Source: Adiantum capillus-veneris (taxonomy: Eukaryota; Streptophyta; Polypodiopsida; Polypodiales; Pteridaceae). Taken from it: 64,000 nucleotides of DNA. The stretch spans positions 86,399,180-86,463,179 of the forward strand of contig CM043962.1 in NCBI GenBank assembly GCA_014529385.2, read 5' to 3'. Positions 26,985-38,307 of this stretch are shown here, piece after piece (positions within the stretch are counted from its first letter, which is position 1; each line of letters starts with the position of its first letter). The notes beneath the pieces were generated by a model. It did not search any database. It had not been told where the DNA came from and saw nothing but the letters and a program-made list of their open reading frames with translations. A program made the translations under genes and the position numbers.

Positions 26985-29239
26985 GAAGATAGCACGAACT
27001 TTGGGAGAGAAGAAGCCTGAGGTGGCCACTGAACAAGAACAAGTAGCTCGAACTTTTGTAGCCACGGCCATTGTACTACTAGGTATGACTCCCAAAATAG
27101 CCATAGATTTGGTAGAAGAGCCCCAATCAAACAACTGAAAAAGTAGCAAGAACATCAAAATAAGAAAAATAATTTAAAATTTAATTTTCAATACTTAAAA
27201 GTTTTTTAGTAGTATCACATGGAGGCACACATATGTGAATATGAAATTGTTTTAATAGACTTACACCATATGGTTGTTGATTGATTATCTAAAGCATATG
27301 TACAAATCTAACAATAATTTTTTATATTGCCTATTGAGATTCATCAAGCGGCTTTCTAAGAGGGACTACAATGTAGAGGATCAGGATAGCCTCATCAAGT
27401 TGGGCATGGGGTGTATAGGTACCCAATACCTTAAATTGAAAACGGTCCTAAAGTTTCATAGTGCTTGAGGACATGGAGAGGGATAAGAACAAAGAAAAAA
27501 GCAAACAAGAAGCCCCCGTCATCTTTGTTGAGGAGGGAGATGGGGTGGTTGAAGATATAAGTGAGCATGAAGAGGCCTCAATAAAACTTGTGTTCCTACA
27601 AGACTCTAGCCCTACAAACGACATAGATTGAGTACTAGATTGAGATGATGTGATAGAGGAGGTTCTAGACCTCCATCTACTCACTTTTCATGCAATGGTG
27701 ATAGAGGATCATCAATTTCTTTTCCCCAACAACATTCCAAAGACTGTTGGATTTTGATACTATAAGCAAAATTTTAAATTATTTCATGCTTCAGCCTTCA
27801 TAATGGAACTTTGGAAATTGTGGGCTTCGTGCTCTTTTAATATTTTTGTATATCATGCAAGGCCACTATGATGTCTCTCCATATTGTGTTCTTCTTATTC
27901 ATTGGTGGTGGGGGAGGAGGTGGTTGCCGTTTCCATGCAAGGACATTGTTTTTATACTTTTTTCTTCACTCTCTAGGGCCGTTTGTTCCTCTGTGGTTTG
28001 AGCCGTATTTTTCTTTCTCTTTTGAACTTTATTTGGCATGTTCACCAAATATCTGGTCTTGTGTATCCTCTTTGCAAGAAGTCTGGTTATCAAGGAAAAT
28101 GGGGTCAATTGGAAAAAGATACATAAGAATTTCTTACATTGGGTCCTTGTTGGGTCCATCAAAGTATGAGTTGTTTTTGCACCATGATCAAGTTGCATGC
28201 TCCATTTTTGGGCTGGAAAGAGGATTTTTCATGCAAGGCCATGTTCCCAAGGCAAATTATGGCCAAACCAAGCATCATTTGCACCGAAGAATTGCACCAT
28301 CAAGAGCTAAAAGGGAAAAAAAAAACTAAACTTTAGACCAACCATGAAAAGTTGGCTAGCATCTTTTCTATACAATATCCGTTAGAGGTACATTGCCAAT
28401 AATGATGGTGCCAAGGCTACAAACAATGGTTATGAGGTTCACAGAGATGACATTAAGGCAAATAATGATGGTAGATAGGAAGTGAAATATGATGGCGCAA
28501 GTGAAAAATCATTTCTAACATGCAAAAAGTAATAACGATAATGATTATGTAAGTGATGTTTAGAAAAAAATCAACGACAATCCCAGTTATTCCTACAAAG
28601 ATGAGGCAGTTAATGCTTTAAATAAGAGAAATGATAGTTTTCATTACTCGATTTTTGTTGAGGAAACGAGACAAACTAAATTTTTTTGCATTGTTTCATG
28701 GCTTGATTAAACCGGTGAGGGTTTCAGTCAGTAGCATAAGCTAGACAATTGCTGGCTAGGATTGATGTGGCCACAGTCATTCGACCTCTGAGTGGATGTT
28801 TTCACTGGGTGGGGACTAGACCAATGTAATTGGTGGTCTGGCTTACAATTGTTAGCCTAGGCTAATGACTAAGAGATCACAAAAAGCAAATGGCCATAAA
28901 TATTATTTGCCTAAAGGGTAGCAAAAGCTAGGCAATTGTTTGGTTGCTTTTAGGCAAATTCATTGTAGTAATTCGACCATCAAAGTGGTGAAGGGGCTAT
29001 AGTCATTCTAAAAAATTTCAATCTAGGATGTTGCAATCATCTAACCTTTCTTTGCCATCCGAGTGGATGATTCCATTGGGCGAGGACTGGACCAATGTGA
29101 TCTTACCTCACTGTAGCTTATGGAGAAGAGATCAAGGCCTTCTTTGACCAAGAGTAACACCTTAATGAAAATATTGCACTGTCGATTAGCCCCTCCGCAT
29201 CCAAAGACAAACTAGTAAAGCTCCAATTTCTACCTTTCA
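26985..29239. other. No recognisable gene
   Basis: Several ORFs of 65-150 codons are present but none shows a family motif. Around 28740-29110 a segment of about 60 bp (GAGTGGATG, GGACTAGACCAATGT) occurs twice in diverged form. This part borders the mitochondrial-type DNA and may share its origin. Confidence 0.4.
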
Positions 29240-29435
29240 TGTGTAGAAATTTAAAAAAACACCTTTGGCAAAGGCACTATGCTAGGCCAACACTGACACT
29301 TAGAGATGAAAGTAGGGAGCGAACGGGATTTGATACCCCTGTTCTAGTTGTTAATTATGGAGACTAATTGCTGCATGTATCAAGCCCTAATAAGTGCTAC
29401 AGTTATCTTAGCATTAAGTATCCCACCTAGGGAGT
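29240..29435 (+). pseudogene. Mitochondrial-type SSU rRNA fragment (central domain)
   Basis: Conserved bacterial/organellar 16S signatures occur in order: GTGTAGAAATTT and ACACC-TTGGCAAAGGCACT (690 region), GGCCAACACTGACACTTAGAGATGAAAG, GGGAGCGAACGGGATTTGATACCCC (790 loop region), and GCATTAAGTATCCCACCTAGGGAGTA (about 850-890). Many substitutions and gaps show it is a decayed nuclear copy. Origin from mitochondria rather than plastid is inferred from the companion fragment at 31641-32219. Confidence 0.85.
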
Positions 29436-29548
29436 ATTGTTCCCCTTATATCTTTAGGTGCTAGGCTAACGTAACCTCTCAAGACCGATGGTAGGCTAGG
29501 TGGTCCCTATGTTGGTGGGCACCTAACCCCAAATGCCAAGGTCGAGAT

Positions 29549-29621
29549 TGCGGGGTGGAGTAAGTGTCCAACTCATCAGGCTCATGACTTGAAGAGTACA
29601 GATTTGAATCTTGCCCCCGCA
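29549..29621 (+). pseudogene. Decayed mitochondrial-type tRNA-fMet(CAT)
   Basis: About 73 nt with the plant mitochondrial fMet pattern: acceptor TGCGGGG pairing loosely with CCCCGCA, CAACTCATCAGGCTCATGACT for the anticodon arm with CAT at 29583-29585, and GATTTGAATC for the T loop. It lies close to the SSU rRNA pieces. Substitutions in the stems argue against function. Confidence 0.75.
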
Positions 29622-30719
29622 CTACATGTTGTCAGCAGTTTAAAGCAAAGAAAAACAATGAAAGAAAGGAAAGCAAGCTATAAGCTTTGGGGAAAAAAGA
29701 TAGATAAGCAAACAAGAAAAAGCAGGAAAAAAAGTTTGCAAGCTTTAAAAGAACATAAAATCAAAGCAAAGCAATCTTTGCCAGTCATCTGCTTTACTCC
29801 ATTCCATATTAGCTTTTTTGTTAATAGCTATAGTACATAATAGCATTTATGAAAATGTGTAAAAAAAGGTTAACAAAGAAAATCATTAATTTGACCATGC
29901 TCTTGTTTGGTTTAGGTTTCGTTGCAGGGTTTTTCGTAAGCGAAAGCTATTTATTTTTTCCTTTTGTGCCAATTGCAACAAAGGTGCATGCTTTTGACAT
30001 TGGAGAGGCTCTAAAACCTTGTGGATTTGTATCAAGCACAGTTCAACTTACTTTACTCACAAAATCAAGTAGGATAAAATCTCTTACTAAGACAAGGAGG
30101 GCAACTATGGCTAAAATTCAGTCTTCTTCTTTGGCTAATACTCCACATAGGCCTAAAGAATTAGCTTTGTTGGAGCACCATGAAGCCAACTATCCCTCAA
30201 GGATCCTAGACCAAGCACAAGTGGGGACTTCTCAACATTGCAAGTCATCTCTTGATGATCTTTCCATTAACCACACAAATACTTACATTTGACTATTATA
30301 TGAGAATGCTAGAGAATCTTTGTCTTTAGGCTTTATCCATCCTTTACTACACAAACCACTAAACTAAGAGGCCACAACATTGATAAATGCGTTGTGTACT
30401 TGTCGGCTATCAATCATAAGGTGGAGTGAAATTGGATAGCCATAGTGTTTTTGAACACTCAACAAAACGCACATGCAACAAAGTAACATGGGACTTTGGG
30501 TTGTTGGGCCGTTTGGCTGACGTTTCTCTCTTTTCGACGAGCTTCACATTGGCAATGGATCAAAGCTCACAGATTCAATGGCTTTGGAGGAATTGTGAGC
30601 TCGTCACAGAGGCATGCTATAGATTGCTATTATCTATTTGGATTGCCATATGCGTCTTTGGCCATGATGTATGTTCTCGGTGGTTATGCATAACCGTTGA
30701 TGGATTTTCAAAGATAGCT
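29622..30719. other. No recognised gene; one 147-codon ORF
   Basis: A plus-strand ORF at 29849-30292 starts with a basic segment and a hydrophobic stretch (LTMLLFGLGFVAGFFV) that could be a membrane anchor, then a hydrophilic tail. I recognise no family and see no intron or promoter signals, so I do not call it a gene. The part from 30426 may be the 3' interior of the Copia copy whose LTR follows. Confidence 0.4.
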
Positions 30720-31590
30720 CTCGAATACATTTTTTACACGCATAGGGACAGTCCTTGGTTCTTTGGACACAACAAATCTACGAGTCTCTTTGGCAATGAT
30801 AGTCATTATAGCTCCAGTGGGAGTTTTTGATGCATATGATTTATGCATGACTAGCACCTGAGAGTGCTTGTTATTTGTTGAGAGCGTTTTACTCCCTGCA
30901 GGGAGCTGGTTCTATGCTTTTTCTTGCATACTCATTGGCACCTATTGGAGTGCGTGTCTTGCAATTTTGTAGTGACAATTTCATGTTTTTGGATGTATGT
31001 TGTGTTGTGGATACTACCATTGTCCATCGTTGTGGAGCCGATTTTGACTTGTTTTCATAGTCCTGGTCGTTTTTGAGACTCGGTCCTGATGAGCCCTTTC
31101 TGAGACTATGGCTAGTCATGTTTGCATAGCCTTTTGTGAGGGTCATTGCATGAGATTTTTCTTGAAGATGAGCGTTGGGGACCGGGTTGCCCAGTGTGAG
31201 GTGGATTAGGCTGCTAGAGACCTTCATTCGTGGCCTTGCCATAGGATAAATATAGATGGATATAGGTGCTTTGATGTCAAGTTGGCAGTCATTTGACAAT
31301 TTCTTTGAGCAATACATGCCAATTTATGCCCAGTTAGCACTCTTTATTTGTTTATGCATTGTTTTTGGCTCAATTTTGCTTGAGATTTTGATCTCCGTAC
31401 AGAGAAGACTCTGCCGGATTTTTCGTGTGATTCCTCTAGTTGCATTGACATTGCATTGACATTGCAGTGATTTTGCTGAGTTTTCAATGGAGATTTTCAT
31501 CTTTCTGCAAAGGGACTGTGCCAAAGTTTCCCCAAAAATTTTGCCATGAATTTCTAGTCTCACATCTCTGGATTTTATCCCTACCACACA
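30720..31590 (+). repeat. Copia LTR/leader, copy 2
   Basis: Same family and orientation as 16800-17549. AGCTCCAGTGGGAG near 30812 could be its polypurine tract. Homology to copy 1 ends near 31575, where copy 1 goes on to gag. Here the sequence passes within about 60 bp into the SSU rRNA pseudogene, so the copy is truncated or solo. Confidence 0.75.
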
Positions 31591-31640
31591 AAATTCCACT
31601 CCCCTCTATCCCACTTAAGTAAATTGGTTTTGAAAGATTG

Positions 31641-32219
31641 CTAGTTGAGTTGGCACCTTTAACTTTCAGGTTGATTCATTACCTACGTGCCCTTTACACT
31701 AAATCATTTCAAATAACACTAGCCCCTCCCATCGTACTGCGACGACTGATAGCACGAAATTAGGCGGGGCTTCTTTTTTTAGTCTTGTCATAATCGTTAC
31801 TCAACAAAAGATATTTACAAGTGTCATTTCCCTTCCTCGCATTAGCAACTTTCTTCACCACTCACATGATATTGTTGCATTGGACTTTCGCCCAATGCCC
31901 AATATTCCCCACTGCTGCCTCACTATGGAGTCTGAACTGTGTCTCAGTCCCAATGTGGTTGAAAAGATCAGCTAAGCATCTGTGGCTTGGTGAACCTTTA
32001 CCAACCAGCTACTTAATACTATATAGGCTCATCAAATAGCACTTTTAGTTTTTTTACTTTCATTCCTTTGGGATTCGACACAAACTGTTTGGTAGATTAA
32101 CACGCATTACACAATCGTTTGCCACTTTGTCTTCAATATTCCTATAAACAGAAAACAACGTTCTACTTGCATGGGTTAAGCATATTTTCAGCATTCATTT
32201 TGAGCCACGATCAAACTCC
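31641..32219 (-). pseudogene. Mitochondrial-type SSU rRNA fragment (5' domain)
   Basis: On the plus strand this is the reverse complement of the 16S-like 5' half. From high to low coordinates it shows GAGCCACGATCAAACTCC (gene start), CGTTTGCCACTTTGTC, GGCTCATCAAATAGC, GATCAGCTAAGCATC, GTCTCAGTCCCAATGTGG, CCCAATATTCCCCACTGCTG (342 region) and GCACGAAATTAGGCGGGGCT (530 loop). The CTAAGCATC and TAATACTATATAGGCTC blocks fit plant mitochondrial rrn18 better than plastid 16S. It covers about the first 600 positions. Deletions and substitutions show it is a nuclear mitochondrial insertion. Confidence 0.9.
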
Positions 32220-32739
32220 ATTTTTTGGTTTAAAAAGGTCAATCTTTGTCGTTGGCGATCTCTTGGTTAGTCACCAACTCTTGCCAATAATTGTAAGCGG
32301 AACGGACATCGGCAAGGCGAATCATCTCACGTCCCGAGATTGGTGACAAAGGGGGTTAAGCATAATCTCATATCAACAAAGCAGTGCTCATATAAATAAA
32401 AGATACTACTGCAACCTTTTCGATCCAAGAAAACAATCAAACATAAACAGATAAGTTTGCTTTCTTGGTACATAGGAATGCTGTAACCTTTATTTCTTGT
32501 TAGAGATCAGTATTTCAAGTATTCTACATTATTTATAGATTCATAGCAAAAAGGCTAGTACAATTTACAATTTTAACAAATAGAGTATTATTACTTTATC
32601 ATATACGAGAGAAAAATATGACACAAAGTCTTTGCATCAAATGACATCTTTGTTTTTAAATTTTCGTGCTTTTCCAAACTTAGAGACAGTTGATTGTTAT
32701 AATACATATGTGCCCAAAAGTGGTTCTTCCTTCATGGTT
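32220..32739. other. No recognisable gene
   Basis: AT-rich. The first part may be former mitochondrial flank of the rRNA gene, but nothing specific can be named. Confidence 0.45.
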
Positions 32740-32935
32740 GGAAACTCATGCATGTTCTTTTTTAGCAAGAAGTAGCCCATTGTGGCATGTGATAGGTATG
32801 AAGCTAACTATAGAGTCATTTTCTTCCTTGCGACTGAGTGCTTTGGCTCAAATGTACTTTGGCTAATTTAGGTGTAGGTCTCCACCATCTTCTATGATAG
32901 TAGCAACAAGAAAGATTAGGACAATCTTGTTGAAT
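32740..32935 (+). pseudogene. Copia RNase H end fragment
   Basis: Broken frame reading FFSKK-stop-PIVACDRYEANYRVIF then ATECFGS and VSTIFYDSSN. This matches the W-L-S-K-K-Q-x-x-V-A, E-A-E-Y and D-N segments at the end of Copia RNase H. It lies shortly before an LTR of the same family, as expected of a Copia 3' end. Confidence 0.72.
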
Positions 32936-33079
32936 CTTTCAAGTGCCCCTATCCTATAGGAATTTCAAAGCTTTTTCATCTCACTCTCCTTTATGCACTA
33001 ATCACAATCCGCAGGCCTAGCAAATTCCTACACAAGAATACTAGCTCTTGTTCACAACATCATCCCAAGGGAAAACTTT

Positions 33080-33255
33080 TGTCATACTTTGGTAGTGGAT
33101 GTGCCTTAACACATTTAGGACAATTGAGCTGCTTTTTGTTTTCGTTGGTTCACGTATGTCTATAGCCCTAGGGCTATTCTACCTTGTGCATTTACACTAC
33201 TCAAGATTTTCCTTCTCCAAGCTATGTGTGCATTCTTGAAAAGTGAAGCCCAACA
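33080..33255 (+). repeat. Diverged Copia LTR (relative of 18737-18963)
   Basis: Shares with the Copia element 2 LTR, in order, GGTAGTG-ATGTG, ACACA-TTAGGAC, CTAGGGCTAT, TTCTCCAAG-TGTGTG and CCAACA at the end. It is preceded by AAGGGAAAAC, a polypurine-like tract. With 32740-32935 it is the 3' end of a third Copia copy. Confidence 0.68.
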
Positions 33256-33418
33256 CTTCATACCCGTCAAAACAATGGCAATCCCCATCATATAGCTAAC
33301 CTCTTTGGCTCGCCAAAGTCAAGTCTCAAGAATTCCATTTTCATACGATAAGCCAAACAAATTTCTGCTTTGCTTATCCTTCACGATAGATAGGCACAAA
33401 ATCAATTTATCTCCATTG

Positions 33419-34021
33419 TGTTGGTGTTAACCCTCACGGCTCACGGACACCCCATCACCTACGACGGACGTGTATTATGTATTTGGTAGAGTCAGGTACC
33501 GGGCTTGTCGGACCAATAGGAAAAGGGTAAGAGTGATCGCCGATGAGAGGCGCACTCTAACTGGGACATTCAAGGGATTAGTTGGCTAAGCATGGGCGCC
33601 CAAGTGTGAATGGGGTGAGCTCGTATAAAAGCCAACTAAACCTAAAATTCACTCATTCTCTCATTTGTGCAATAGAAGAGTGCTCTTGCTCCATCTCCAT
33701 CTCCATCTTCTTCTTCTTCACCTCCTTGTGTGTCTGTGTGTGTGTGTGTATGTGAGAGAGAGAGAGAGAGGGAGAGTGTGTGTGCGATCGAGCATTACGA
33801 AGGTACGACGACGGCGAAGCGGTTGAGCGCGGCACGACTGCAGCTTCTTCTTCATCGCGGCGAGGAATCCACCACGAAGGCGAGCGTAGAGCGGTGAGTG
33901 ACACACCCTTTGCTCTCTTGAGCCTGCTAGTTTAGGCTTGTTGTGTGCTTGGAGCCATTTGTGGCTCGCACACGGTGTATCGGCAAGTCCCTTGCCTCGA
34001 GAGTGCGGCAAGGAATGCACA
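33419..34021 (+). repeat. 5' LTR of the large Gypsy element
   Basis: Starts TGTTGGTGTTAACCC and ends AAGGAATGCACA four bases before the primer site. It contains TATAAAA at 33624-33630 and a TG/GA-rich microsatellite near 33726-33780. A splice-donor-like CG/GTGAGT lies at 33892-33899. The left end is the less certain one because there is no partner LTR to compare. Confidence 0.65.
33624..33630 (+). promoter_or_regulatory. TATA box in the Gypsy LTR
   Basis: GCTCGTATAAAAGCC in mid-LTR is a good plant TATA match. Transcription would start near 33655-33660. Confidence 0.6.
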
Positions 34022-34025
34022 TTTT

Positions 34026-34043
34026 TGGCGCCGCTGCCGGGGA
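34026..34043 (+). promoter_or_regulatory. Primer binding site, Asp-tRNA type
   Basis: TGGCGCCGCTGCCGGGGA matches, with one difference, the Asp-tRNA-complementary primer site typical of Athila/Tat-type plant Gypsy elements. Confidence 0.9.
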
Positions 34044-34999
34044 AATGCCCTACACTAAGCTCGGTTAAGCACTTTACGCTTTCTTGTGATGCAATTTCAA
34101 TTGAAGGATTTGTGAAGAAGGAAGGTGTGTGGTTGTGTGGAGAAGGATTTGTGAAGAAGGAAGGTGTGTGGTTGTGTGGAGAAGATTTTTGTTACACCGT
34201 ACTGTCTTTTTTGTTTTCTGTAAAGAAGGAGTTACAATTTTTTTGCAATGTATTGTTAGAATTAAGGTATTAGCTATGGAATGTTAGTTCTGTAAGGTTA
34301 GTTTTATAGATCTGCTAGCTACTGTAGTACTGTGTAAACAGTGTTAGAGTGTGTGTGGCAGCATCTCTATTAGATGTAAGTAGATAAGTTAGGTGTAGGT
34401 TAAGTGTGTGTGTGTGTGCGCGCGCACCGCGGCCGCGGCGACTTTTAAAAAAAAAAAAAAAAAGAAGGATCGGGCTGGGGATCATTCCCCAAGCTCAAGC
34501 CCAAACCCAGACCTTAGTCCTCAGTTTTAAAATATAGTTTATACACCTTTTTATATTTAAAAACTATTTTTAGGATTTCGAGGACTATAAAGACTATTTT
34601 TAGGATTTCGAGGGCTTCACGTAGCCGAATAGGGAGCTGTAAAGCACGGCACGTTCCTTTAGCCAAAACGCTTGTCTTGAGCTATTACACGCCATATTTT
34701 GTGGCTTGGTTACAAAAAATAACCAAGAATAACGAAAAACTCGGGTTATAAACACATTAAAAAAAAAACAACTAAGTGAGCGGCCTTCACGGACACTCAC
34801 CAACGCACTTAGAGTGTGGAAGTCATATGAACCTACGCTTTGGATGAGTGTTAGAGCACGAGCATATTGGTAGTGCCTCCATTTACGCGGGCACCCATTA
34901 TTCCTCCACCCTAGGTTCTGGACCTTCGGCCGGGACTCAAGGTAGCGCGACCCAAGATCCTCATTCGCGTCTAGTGATTCTTCCTCTGACTACGAAGTC
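34044..34999 (+). other. Gypsy 5' leader
   Basis: Untranslated leader with a 39-bp tandem duplication (34104-34181), a TG/CG dinucleotide run and an A run near 34410-34463, and a short duplication of ACTATTTTTAGGATTTCGAG near 34565-34610. A frame from 34848 (SASIYAGTHYSSTLGSG) looks protein-like and may be gag N-terminus displaced by a shift. Confidence 0.6.
34104..34181. repeat. 39-bp tandem duplication in the leader
   Basis: Two identical copies of a unit beginning AAGGATTTGTGAAGAAGGAA, so this is a recent duplication. Confidence 0.95.
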
Positions 35000-37900
35000 A
35001 TGGAGGGGTATCCTACACCAAACCCTGATAGTTCAAGTCAAGACATGCATGCCATGGACCCACGGCCCGGGTCCAGCGTGTTTAGCCGCTTAAAAGAGAC
35101 CCTTAGTAGACCCTTAGTTAATGAAATAAATGAAGGGAGTGGGGAAGTAAATTCATCATTCCTGCCTAAAATGGACCCTATGCTTCTTGAGAGTGTGCAT
35201 GTGAATGTTCCATCCACTGCACCTTCTGATCCTTTAGGACTATCTCCCTCTGAGGTTTTACTACCCGATGGTAGGAGTCTTGCCGAAGTGCAAGAGATCG
35301 AACGCTATATGCAAGCAACAAGGGAGAGGGAAATTGAGAACCTATGAGGGCTAGAACAAAGTCGATCCCTGAAAGCAAAGGCTCCTATGACAACAATCAT
35401 GCCAGCCGAGCAACCGAGTGCTCCCAAGGTCGCAGTCACGGAGGGGCAAGCTATGGGGAGCAATAATGCTTCCACTTCAAGGGAAACCTCCAGCACGCCA
35501 GGCCTAGATGGGATATTCCTAAACGAAAATTGGGAGTATGACCTACAAGCAGAAGCTTTAACTGATCGGTACACAGGACACACCTATCATGTGGGCTGGT
35601 TAGATGTTCTACAATCCACATCGGGTGCTACTAGCATAGATGAGCAACAACAGAAAGTCTATGATGTCCTCCATAGGATTGTCGAGTTAGAAAGACAGAA
35701 CACAGGGATCAACATGCCTTCAATAGGCCTAATGAGATTCTTGGATACGGGAAAGGCCAACCAACCAACCCTGTCACAAATGGAGACTCCCTCAGTGAGC
35801 CCCATTGATCCTCCATATGTTGTTTCGCCAAGAGCCTCAGTACAATCTGAGCCCACAAGTGGCAGCTTTACCTTCCCAGATCTAGCTCATCTTTCTCTTA
35901 ATGACACTACGACTACCATGCATATCCCAATGGTGAGCATGACAAGAAGTACACCATGGAGTTCATTTGTTAACACGGCGCCGATGCCTAGTAGCACAGT
36001 GCCCCCAACTATACCTACATGTATGTATCAATCATGTGCACCTGTCGTACCTCAGCCTCATGTAGCTCCTACACCTTCGATTATTCCAAGAGCTTACAAT
36101 CCACAATGGAATTATCCAAGCTCTTATGCAAGTGGAGCCATGCCATTTAATAATAACATGCCATATCAGGCACCCCCTATGCCTAGGGCCACGCCTGTAA
36201 ACTTTGGACCACCGTCTGGTACACCACCATACGAAATATGGGACCCAAGAGCCGCGCGTATGCCAAGGCCAAGGCCAACTCCCATCTCACATGTGGTTCC
36301 AGGAGCACATACACCCATTATACCTGCTCAAATAGGAGATTTGGCAGCATTTGCTCAAACTATCGGTCCCTCTATTGCGGAAAACATGCGTAGTGCACCT
36401 GATAGAGAGCCTAGGAGCAAGGCAGTTCAAGTAGCTAAGCTCACACAGAAATTCAATGGAGACGGAGATGCTAGAAAGCATATGAAGTCTTTGAACATGT
36501 GTGCGATTCCTTGGAAGAGCACAATGAGCTACATAAGTGTAAGGCTTTGAGTTTGACCCTAAGCGGAAAGGCTGGAGATTGGTATAGAACGTTAAGAGTA
36601 GAAGAGAAAACGATCTACTCTACTCTTAGGAGACTGTTCTTAAAAGAATACATACGAGAGGGAGTACTTTGGGGTGTAGCCTCTCAGCTCCAGAAAGCCC
36701 AACGAGAAGAAGGTGAATCCGTGAGAGACTTCATTAGTCGCCTAAAGAATTTGAATTCTCGATGCAATCCAAATGAGCGATTCAACAACAACCAATTGCT
36801 CGATAGATTCATTAGGGGACTACAACATGAAAGTATCTATAATGGCCTAGTCATTAGAGGTATCACTACTTGGGAAGCAGTCACCATGAATGCAATCCAA
36901 TTGGAGGATAATTTAATGATTGCAGGAGAAAGAGTGTCTGCCGAGCCGAAGTCAAGTAGCTCGCAAGCATCAGGGCATGAGCCAATGAAGATAAAGCCAA
37001 TCGTGAAAGAGCAAACGATATCTGAGATGACTTTGGCAGATCTCACAAAGGCCATCCAAAGAAGCCTTAGGGGTAATCGTGCTCCACAAAACACTCATAT
37101 GTATCCAAGAAGGGAGCAACAATGGTGCTCAATTTGCTTGGGCCCACATACTACGAGTGAATGCCCTACTTTCAGAGTAAAGTTTAACGGGACTTGTAAC
37201 GCGTGTGGTAGGTATGGCCATCAAGCGAAGGATTGCCTAATGCTTAAACGCATCATGGAAAATAGACAGCCTATAGCTTGGGCAGACTCACCTCGAGTTC
37301 CTGCATTGATGCCTACCCCACCCATGGAGCAACAGTTGCCATTACAGCACATGGTCCCTAGAACCCAAAATGTGGTCCAAACCACACCGTTGCCACCTCC
37401 AGTGCTAGGACCGCAACCCCCTCATCCAAGAGTTACACCTATGAACCAAATAGGTTCCGAGTCATCTGGTACTTATGTAGATTGCGAAGAGGACATAGAC
37501 TCTAGTATCACCTATGGACTCGACATGCTTGAGGAGTGTCCCATGTACTATATGGAAGACCATTGGGGACAAATCAAACCGGTATATCAAGCTACTGCGC
37601 TAGCAGCAAGAGGCCAAAACATTAATAGTTTTGCCAGGAGACCACCTCTTCAGTGCTACGAATGTGGTGGACCACATCGAGTAGCTGAGTGCCCCATTAG
37701 AATGCAAAAGAATGCTGCACTAATGCAAACAAGTCAAGGGAGTGCATTGGCAATGCCAATACTCACTTGTAATCGTTGTGGCATAGATCATTTGATCGCA
37801 CAGTGTCCTAACAATCCAAACGCACCGAAAATCACACCATTGAACATAATAGAGATTGTTGATGGGACACCACCAACTATAAACATAGCACCAGTGAATG

Positions 37901-38307
37901 CACTCACACGGTCGATGCTCCAAAAGCAAAATTACATCCTCGAAGAGAGAGATGCTGCATCCATTGGCCGAGCGAGAAAGAAGAAAACACGAAGAAAGAA
38001 ATCCCTTAATGCTTCTAGCTCAAAACTTAGTTCAAAGACTAACAAAGGGACAGGAGAGGATCCCATGTATATGAATGACCCTGAGGATGACTCAGATTCG
38101 ATAGAGACCACGGAGACCAAAACTATTACTACAAAGGAAAAAGCCAGTGAGGAGGATCACGAGAGGGAATTACGACAAGCACCAAAAGAGTATTCAAAGT
38201 TAAACCACCCAGTTGCGAACCCCCAAGATAAGCCACGAGAGACAAAAAATGAGGATTGCAAGAGAAAGATTGGAACCTATCAAAACCCAACATTGGAAAT
38301 TGAATGA
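35000..38307 (+). pseudogene. Gypsy gag with four zinc knuckles, frame broken
   Basis: From the ATG at 35000 the frame has an in-frame TGA at 35345, then runs from 35387 as a Pro/Thr/Ser-rich segment to the capsid start (AKLTQKFNGDGDARKHMK). A one-base frameshift near 36487 moves the capsid (CDSLEEHNELHKCK, LSGKAGDWYRTL, FIRGLQHESIYNGL) to the next frame, which continues to 38307. Four zinc knuckles follow in two pairs: CSICLGPHTTSEC (37126) and CNACGRYGHQAKDC (37198), then CYECGGPHRVAEC (37660) and CNRCGIDHLIAQC (37768). Only the second has the usual CX2CX4HX4C spacing; the others are CX2CX3HX4C. A Lys/Arg-rich block (ARKKKTRRKK) follows. The same frame resumes after the stop to 38721. Confidence 0.85.

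Noticed and set aside
27868-28329. 153-codon plus-strand ORF with a Gly-rich patch and hydrophobic start
   Set aside because: No family motif or splice context; composition follows local GGTGGT and TTT-rich DNA. Treated as chance.
28740-29110. Further rRNA or tRNA fragments next to the SSU pieces
   Set aside because: The repeated GAGTGGATG/GGACTAGACC segment shows no alignment to conserved SSU or LSU signatures that I could recognise.
29849-30292. 147-codon ORF with a possible membrane anchor
   Set aside because: Not recognised, no promoter or homologous motif. It lies in a mosaic of mitochondrial and Copia fragments, so it is mentioned only within the gap description.
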